Below are positions 60,034 to 64,000 of a DNA stretch of 64,000 nucleotides, piece after piece. Source of the DNA: Candidatus Eisenbacteria bacterium (GTDB taxonomy: Bacteria > Eisenbacteria > RBG-16-71-46); contig JADLBL010000018.1 of the NCBI GenBank assembly GCA_020847735.1, forward strand, positions 62,001 to 126,000, given 5' to 3'. A program made the translations under genes and the position numbers. Under the pieces are notes generated by a model that saw only the letters and a list, made by a program, of their open reading frames with translations, made no database searches and was not told where the DNA came from. Each line of letters starts with the position of its first letter. The stretch's first letter is position 1.

Positions 60034-62628
60034 CTACTTCACCAGCGTCAGCTTCCGCACGTCCGAGAAGCCTCCCGCCGTGATCCGGTCGAAGTACACG
60101 CCCGGGCCCGCCGGGCGGCCCTCGTCGTCGCGCCCGTTCCATCTCAGCGCGTATGCGCCCGCCGGCTGCTCGTCGTCCACCAGGGTGCGCACCACCGCGC
60201 CGTTCACGTCGTAAACGCGCAGCACCACGTGGGCGTGCGCCGGAAGCTCGTAACGGAGGGTGGCCGTTTCCCTGAACGGGCTCGGGTACGCCGGCAGCAG
60301 GGCGAACCTGCGCGGCGCCGGGTGCGTGACGGCCACGCTTCCGCTGAGCGTGAACGCCTGCGGAAGCGCCGCGCTCGCGCCCCCCGGGTTGAACGCGACC
60401 ACGTCGTAGGCGCCGTTGGCGCCGCCCGTCAGGTCGAACCGCGCGATCACGCGATCCTTGCCCGCCCAGTACACGGACGTGGCGCCGAACGTCCGTGCGC
60501 CATGCACGAGCTGAACGCCGCCGCCCTTCGCGAAGAGCGCGCCGTCAACCTGGAGCGTCACGCTGGTGCCCGTCGCCGCGTTCGGCGTGACCGACACCGG
60601 CACCGGCGCGGGCCAGCCGCCCGCGAGCGTCGCGTTCAGGGGGTCGGCGTTGGGGCCCGTGAGCCGCACCGACACGATGCTCGGTCCGTCGTAGCCGTCG
60701 CTGCTGGGCGACGAGGCGCCGTCGAGGCGGTCGTTGCCGGTCGTTCCGGGATAGGGATCGCCGTCGTCTCCGCGGTTGATGTTGCCCTCGAGCTGCGCGA
60801 GATGGTCGGCCTGGACCACGGCCACGCCGCGCGGCTGGTTGTCGAACCGGCCGCCGCTCTGCGTGTTCTGCTCGATGTGCCAGACCACCAGGCCACCCCC
60901 GGGTGCGGTGCCGGGGATGTTCACGTCCGAGCCGATGGGCTTGCGGTTCTCCACCAGGAAGTACTCGGAGGGCGGGTTCATCTCCTCGGCCCAGCCGTCC
61001 TCACGGGTCTCGAAGTCGGTGAAGTAGCTCTCGCCGCCGCCCGTGACTGAGATGTCGTCCAGCGAGATCGCGCCGCACTGGGTGCCGACCCCGGACTGAT
61101 CCGAGTACCACCCGTCGCTGACGAGGTGAAATGCCACCGTGTACGGCCCCGGCGAGAGATACGGCGTCAGGTCCACGGTCTGCGTGCCCGATGTCTGCCC
61201 CTGGTTGTCGTTGTAGGTCGCGAAGACGCTCGTGGTTCCGCCAGACGTGACCTCGCCGTACACGAAGTCGTTCGGAGGCGCCTGACCGTACGTGTAGGTG
61301 AACTCGAACCGGTACTGGTACTGCAGCGACACGCTGCCTGATCCGCCGTAGTTGAACTCGCGCGACACGCGCGTGTCCCAGTCGTCGCCGTAGCCGCTCA
61401 CGTTCGAGTTCTCCCAGTTGCGGCCGGCCGCCTCCGCGGAGGTCAGTCCGCAGTGCATCGAGTACGCACCGGCGATCGGACAGAGCGTCGAGCGGCGCCA
61501 CCGTTCGTGCACGACGTCGAGGCGGTAGGCCTCGCGGTTCATCTCCGCGTCGGGAATCGCGTAGGGCGTGGGTTCCGGCGGGGCGACGATCACGTTCGAC
61601 CAGCCGAGAAAGTTTTTCGACCAGGCGCCCATGTACGCGGGGTTGTCGGGCTGGTTCCAGTTCCCGGCACCCATCAGGTCCCACCAGCCCACGCCCGACG
61701 ACCCGCCGTCGGTGTCGTACAGGTCGGGAAGCCCGAACGTATGGCCGAACTCGTGGCAGAACACCCCGATGTCGATCATGGTCGTGTTGTCGCAGTTCAG
61801 GGCGGGTTCGATCGTGTAGTCGTCCACCTTGATGAAGCCTCCGCCCGTGCGCGCGTCGTTGGTCGTGTACGGCCCGGGCCCGACGCCCTCGGACCGCCAC
61901 CCCGCAAGTGAATAGCAATGCGACCAGATCTGGTCGTACACATCACACTCGGCGCCGAGCTGTGAGTGCACGAACGACACGAAGTCCACGAAGCCGTCAT
62001 CGTCTCCCGAGTTGGGAATGCCGTCCGGGCCGTCGTTGTCGTACTGCCCGAAATCGATCGAGGAGTCGTTGGCGGAGATCGTGGTGGCGATGAGTTCCGT
62101 GATGCGCGCCGACGAGCACAGGCCCTGGCACATGGCCTGACCGGCGTAGTACACGGCGGTCTGCGGAAGGGACGTCCAACCGTAGACGGTGCCGGTCACA
62201 TGGAGATCGCCGTGCGAGTTCTCGTCGTAGAACTGCGTCAGCGTGCGCGGCGAGTACGGGCCGTCGAAGAGCCGGGTCTGCAGTTGCGCGATCGGGAACG
62301 GATCCGCTCCCACGTCGCTGTACTTCACGCAGAAGACGGGGACGGACAACGTGCCGCGCACCTCGAGTTCCGAACGCGCCGCCGCCGGAATCAGCTCGCG
62401 TTTGTAGAAGCCGCGGTCCTCGATGAACTTCTCGCGGTTCGCGCGGATCGCCCGGGTCTTCGCGATCCACGCGTGCTGGGACTCGAACCTCCGCATGCGG
62501 TCCAGGCTCTGACGGACCCGCGGCGGCATCGTCACGCCCGGGGCGGGAGCGACGCCCTGCGCCCGGGCGCACTGCGCGAGCACGACGCAGGCCAGAACCA
62601 ACTTCAGAGTCGCAACCGAGCAGCGCAT
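60034..62628 (-). CDS. Secreted M6 family metalloprotease with FlgD-like tail
   Basis: 864 residues from the ATG at 62628. A signal peptide (MRCSVATLKLVLACVVLAQCARA) precedes a propeptide. The zinc site HEFGHTFGLPD (His292, Glu293, His296, Asp302) matches M6 (immune inhibitor A) peptidases; LMGAGNW follows as the Met-turn. After about 400 there are beta-sandwich segments (TVDLTPYLSPGPYTVAFHLV) and, from about 780, the FlgD-like/T9SS domain (LPAYPSPFRETATLRYELP; GPGVYFDRIT). It should be secreted and cleave proteins outside the cell. It converges with the M36 gene with a 34-bp gap. Confidence 0.93.
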   Translation of the reverse strand: MRCSVATLKLVLACVVLAQCARAQGVAPAPGVTMPPRVRQSLDRMRRFESQHAWIAKTRAIRANREKFIEDRGFYKRELIPAAARSELEVRGTLSVPVFCVKYSDVGADPFPIAQLQTRLFDGPYSPRTLTQFYDENSHGDLHVTGTVYGWTSLPQTAVYYAGQAMCQGLCSSARITELIATTISANDSSIDFGQYDNDGPDGIPNSGDDDGFVDFVSFVHSQLGAECDVYDQIWSHCYSLAGWRSEGVGPGPYTTNDARTGGGFIKVDDYTIEPALNCDNTTMIDIGVFCHEFGHTFGLPDLYDTDGGSSGVGWWDLMGAGNWNQPDNPAYMGAWSKNFLGWSNVIVAPPEPTPYAIPDAEMNREAYRLDVVHERWRRSTLCPIAGAYSMHCGLTSAEAAGRNWENSNVSGYGDDWDTRVSREFNYGGSGSVSLQYQYRFEFTYTYGQAPPNDFVYGEVTSGGTTSVFATYNDNQGQTSGTQTVDLTPYLSPGPYTVAFHLVSDGWYSDQSGVGTQCGAISLDDISVTGGGESYFTDFETREDGWAEEMNPPSEYFLVENRKPIGSDVNIPGTAPGGGLVVWHIEQNTQSGGRFDNQPRGVAVVQADHLAQLEGNINRGDDGDPYPGTTGNDRLDGASSPSSDGYDGPSIVSVRLTGPNADPLNATLAGGWPAPVPVSVTPNAATGTSVTLQVDGALFAKGGGVQLVHGARTFGATSVYWAGKDRVIARFDLTGGANGAYDVVAFNPGGASAALPQAFTLSGSVAVTHPAPRRFALLPAYPSPFRETATLRYELPAHAHVVLRVYDVNGAVVRTLVDDEQPAGAYALRWNGRDDEGRPAGPGVYFDRITAGGFSDVRKLTLVK

Positions 62629-62844
62629 GAGGAAGTCCCTCCGCAGGTGCGATGCCCCAACGCGCCACCGGGCTCCAGGGGGCATCCGTCGCTCGCACAG
62701 CGGCCCCTATCGGGCACGTGTCCTTACCGGGAAAACGAGGGGGCGCACCCGGGCGAACACGGAATATCGCCCGCCGGCCGGGGATGCGTGCCCGACGCCC
62801 CGTGCCCGGAGCGCGGCCCCGGCGCGTAGGCGCTCCGCCCGATT

Positions 62845-64000
62845 TCAGACGTCCGGCGCCTCGTACCTGCGGACCCAGCGCGCGTAGAAGAACAGCCCGA
62901 TCGCGGAGGCGATCCCGATCGCGATGAACAGGTACCAGACCCGGTACGGGTGGTAGGTCTGCCACAGCATCGCGGTCGCCCCGTTCGGGTCGAGTCCGGT
63001 CGCCTTCTGGACCGCCTCCACCGCGTTCGTGCGCACGACGCCCGCGGGCACGCCGCCGTGCTCCCCGAGCCAGCGCAACGCGAAACCGGCCTTCTCGCCG
63101 ATCCTTCCGTAGAGTCCGCCGGCCAGGAACGAACCGAGCGCCCAGCCGATGGCGGTCGGCATGTTCGCGTAGCCCATGTACAGGCCCTTCTTGCCTTCGG
63201 GCGCGATGATCCCGAGGTAGTCGTTCATCTTGGGGCCGGCGAGCATCTCGCCGAACGAGAAGCAGGCGATGCCGAGCAGGCACGCGACGCCCGACATCGT
63301 GAACCCGGCGATCATCAGACCCACGGCCGAGATCACCATGCCGAGGAAGATCGCGAGCACGCGGCGCATGCGGGCCACCAGGTGCGACACCCAGACGACG
63401 AACAGGACGATCAGCAGCGAATCGAGGTTGATCATCCACTCCTGCGCCACCATCGTGCCGCGCGCCGAGGTGGTCGTGAACATCGCCGGCAGGCGCAGCG
63501 CCGAGACGATGGCGCGCGAGTCCACCCAGTCCACGATGAAGTTCGGCAGCAGGTCGAACAGCTGCATGAACATGAACCAGAAGCCCGAGGTGATCAGGAT
63601 GAACGCGATCAGGCGCGCGTTGAGCAGGTTCGAAAGGGTGAGCCGCGCGGTCGCCCACACGCCGCCCGACTGGTCGCCCCCGGACTCGATCGGCGGGTAG
63701 GTCAGCAGCATGAGGAAGTTGAGCGAGACGATCGCGGCGCAGCCGTAGAACACCGTCGGCCACGAAACGCCGTACAGGAAGTGCGCCAGCGGCGGCCCGA
63801 GGAAGCCGCCGACGTTCACGAGCATGTAGAAGGTGCCCCAGCCCACGGACGAATCCTCCTTCGTCATCGTGCGCTGCAGGCCGCCCCAGACGCCCGGCTT
63901 GAAGATCGCCGTCCCCAACGCCAGCACGAGGCAGCCGAGGGTGAACGGCCAGAAGCCGCGCTGCGTCGCCATGAGCAGGTATCCGACGACCTTGATGGCG
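62845..64000 (-). CDS. POT/MFS-type peptide transporter (5' end beyond the window)
   Basis: The frame stays open to the window edge; an internal ATG at 63972 is not the start, because AIKVVGYLL precedes it in frame. About 385 residues are visible with around ten helices. LALGTAIFKPGVWGGLQRTM and GTFYMLVNVGGFLGPPLAHFLYG correspond to the POT (PTR2) signatures, so a proton-coupled di-/tripeptide transporter is likely; a general MFS transporter is the alternative. The N-terminal part (about 100-130 residues) is missing. It lies downstream of the M6 protease region, fitting a peptide-use gene set. Confidence 0.8.
   Translation of the reverse strand, partial: AIKVVGYLLMATQRGFWPFTLGCLVLALGTAIFKPGVWGGLQRTMTKEDSSVGWGTFYMLVNVGGFLGPPLAHFLYGVSWPTVFYGCAAIVSLNFLMLLTYPPIESGGDQSGGVWATARLTLSNLLNARLIAFILITSGFWFMFMQLFDLLPNFIVDWVDSRAIVSALRLPAMFTTTSARGTMVAQEWMINLDSLLIVLFVVWVSHLVARMRRVLAIFLGMVISAVGLMIAGFTMSGVACLLGIACFSFGEMLAGPKMNDYLGIIAPEGKKGLYMGYANMPTAIGWALGSFLAGGLYGRIGEKAGFALRWLGEHGGVPAGVVRTNAVEAVQKATGLDPNGATAMLWQTYHPYRVWYLFIAIGIASAIGLFFYARWVRRYEAPDV

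Overview
The window is G+C-rich, densely coded DNA with no rRNA or tRNA genes, no CRISPR array and no recognisable insertion sequence. Five secreted proteins end in a FlgD-like/T9SS-type Ig domain (signature roughly 'SPNPANARTVLRYTLP ... AGLYFARF'). Secreted metalloproteases, two OPT transporters, DUF2911, DUF4388 and DUF3052 proteins are also present. This mix suggests a member of the FCB superphylum, most like uncultivated Candidatus Eisenbacteria or relatives. That placement is inference; no phylogenetic marker gene is present.

Layout. (1) 1-6305: three secreted beta-propeller-like proteins; the last two are tandem paralogs with 8 and 7 copies of a 57-residue repeat and near-identical 3' hairpins. 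(2) 6339-9717, minus strand: a HEAT-like exported protein, a GAF/SpoIIE phosphatase, a small membrane protein and a TonB-like protein. (3) 9886-16873: a Ser/Thr kinase with a WD40-like sensor half, an S9 peptidase and a domain-permuted aconitase-family protein. (4) 17072-20570: a pilT-centred cassette whose second gene encodes DUF4388 joined to what looks like a PilT fold without a P-loop. (5) 20591-31395: lipoprotein, amidase, sigma factor fused to a zinc anti-sigma domain, VOC protein, O-methyltransferase, EamA and MATE exporters, DUF3052, DUF2911 and CorA. (6) 31427-36430: a probable defence island. It has a tight three-gene operon (an orphan domain resembling the N-terminus of Eco57I-type restriction-methylases, an unrecognised 407-residue protein, and a NERD nuclease-SF1 helicase), divergent from a Panacea-type toxin-antitoxin pair. 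(7) 36494-47157: OPT transporter, STAS protein, exported protein, TPR/lethal-factor-like metalloprotease and an RND efflux pair. (8) 47544-52053: ABC ATPase, FtsX permease and AttH-like lipocalin, coupled by 4-base overlaps. (9) 52166-64000: second OPT transporter, beta-barrel protein, exported protein, convergent M36 and M6 metalloproteases, and a partial POT/MFS peptide transporter.

Two themes recur. One is peptide scavenging: extracellular proteases (M36, M6, S9, a lethal-factor-like enzyme) with OPT and POT uptake systems. The other is protein export with two different C-terminal tails: the large FlgD-like domain on five proteins, and a short terminal peptide SSWGRVKSLYR on two otherwise unrelated exported proteins (39067-39834 and 55059-55808). 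The short tail, the pseudo-PilT protein and the defence-like operon are the observations I consider most worth following.
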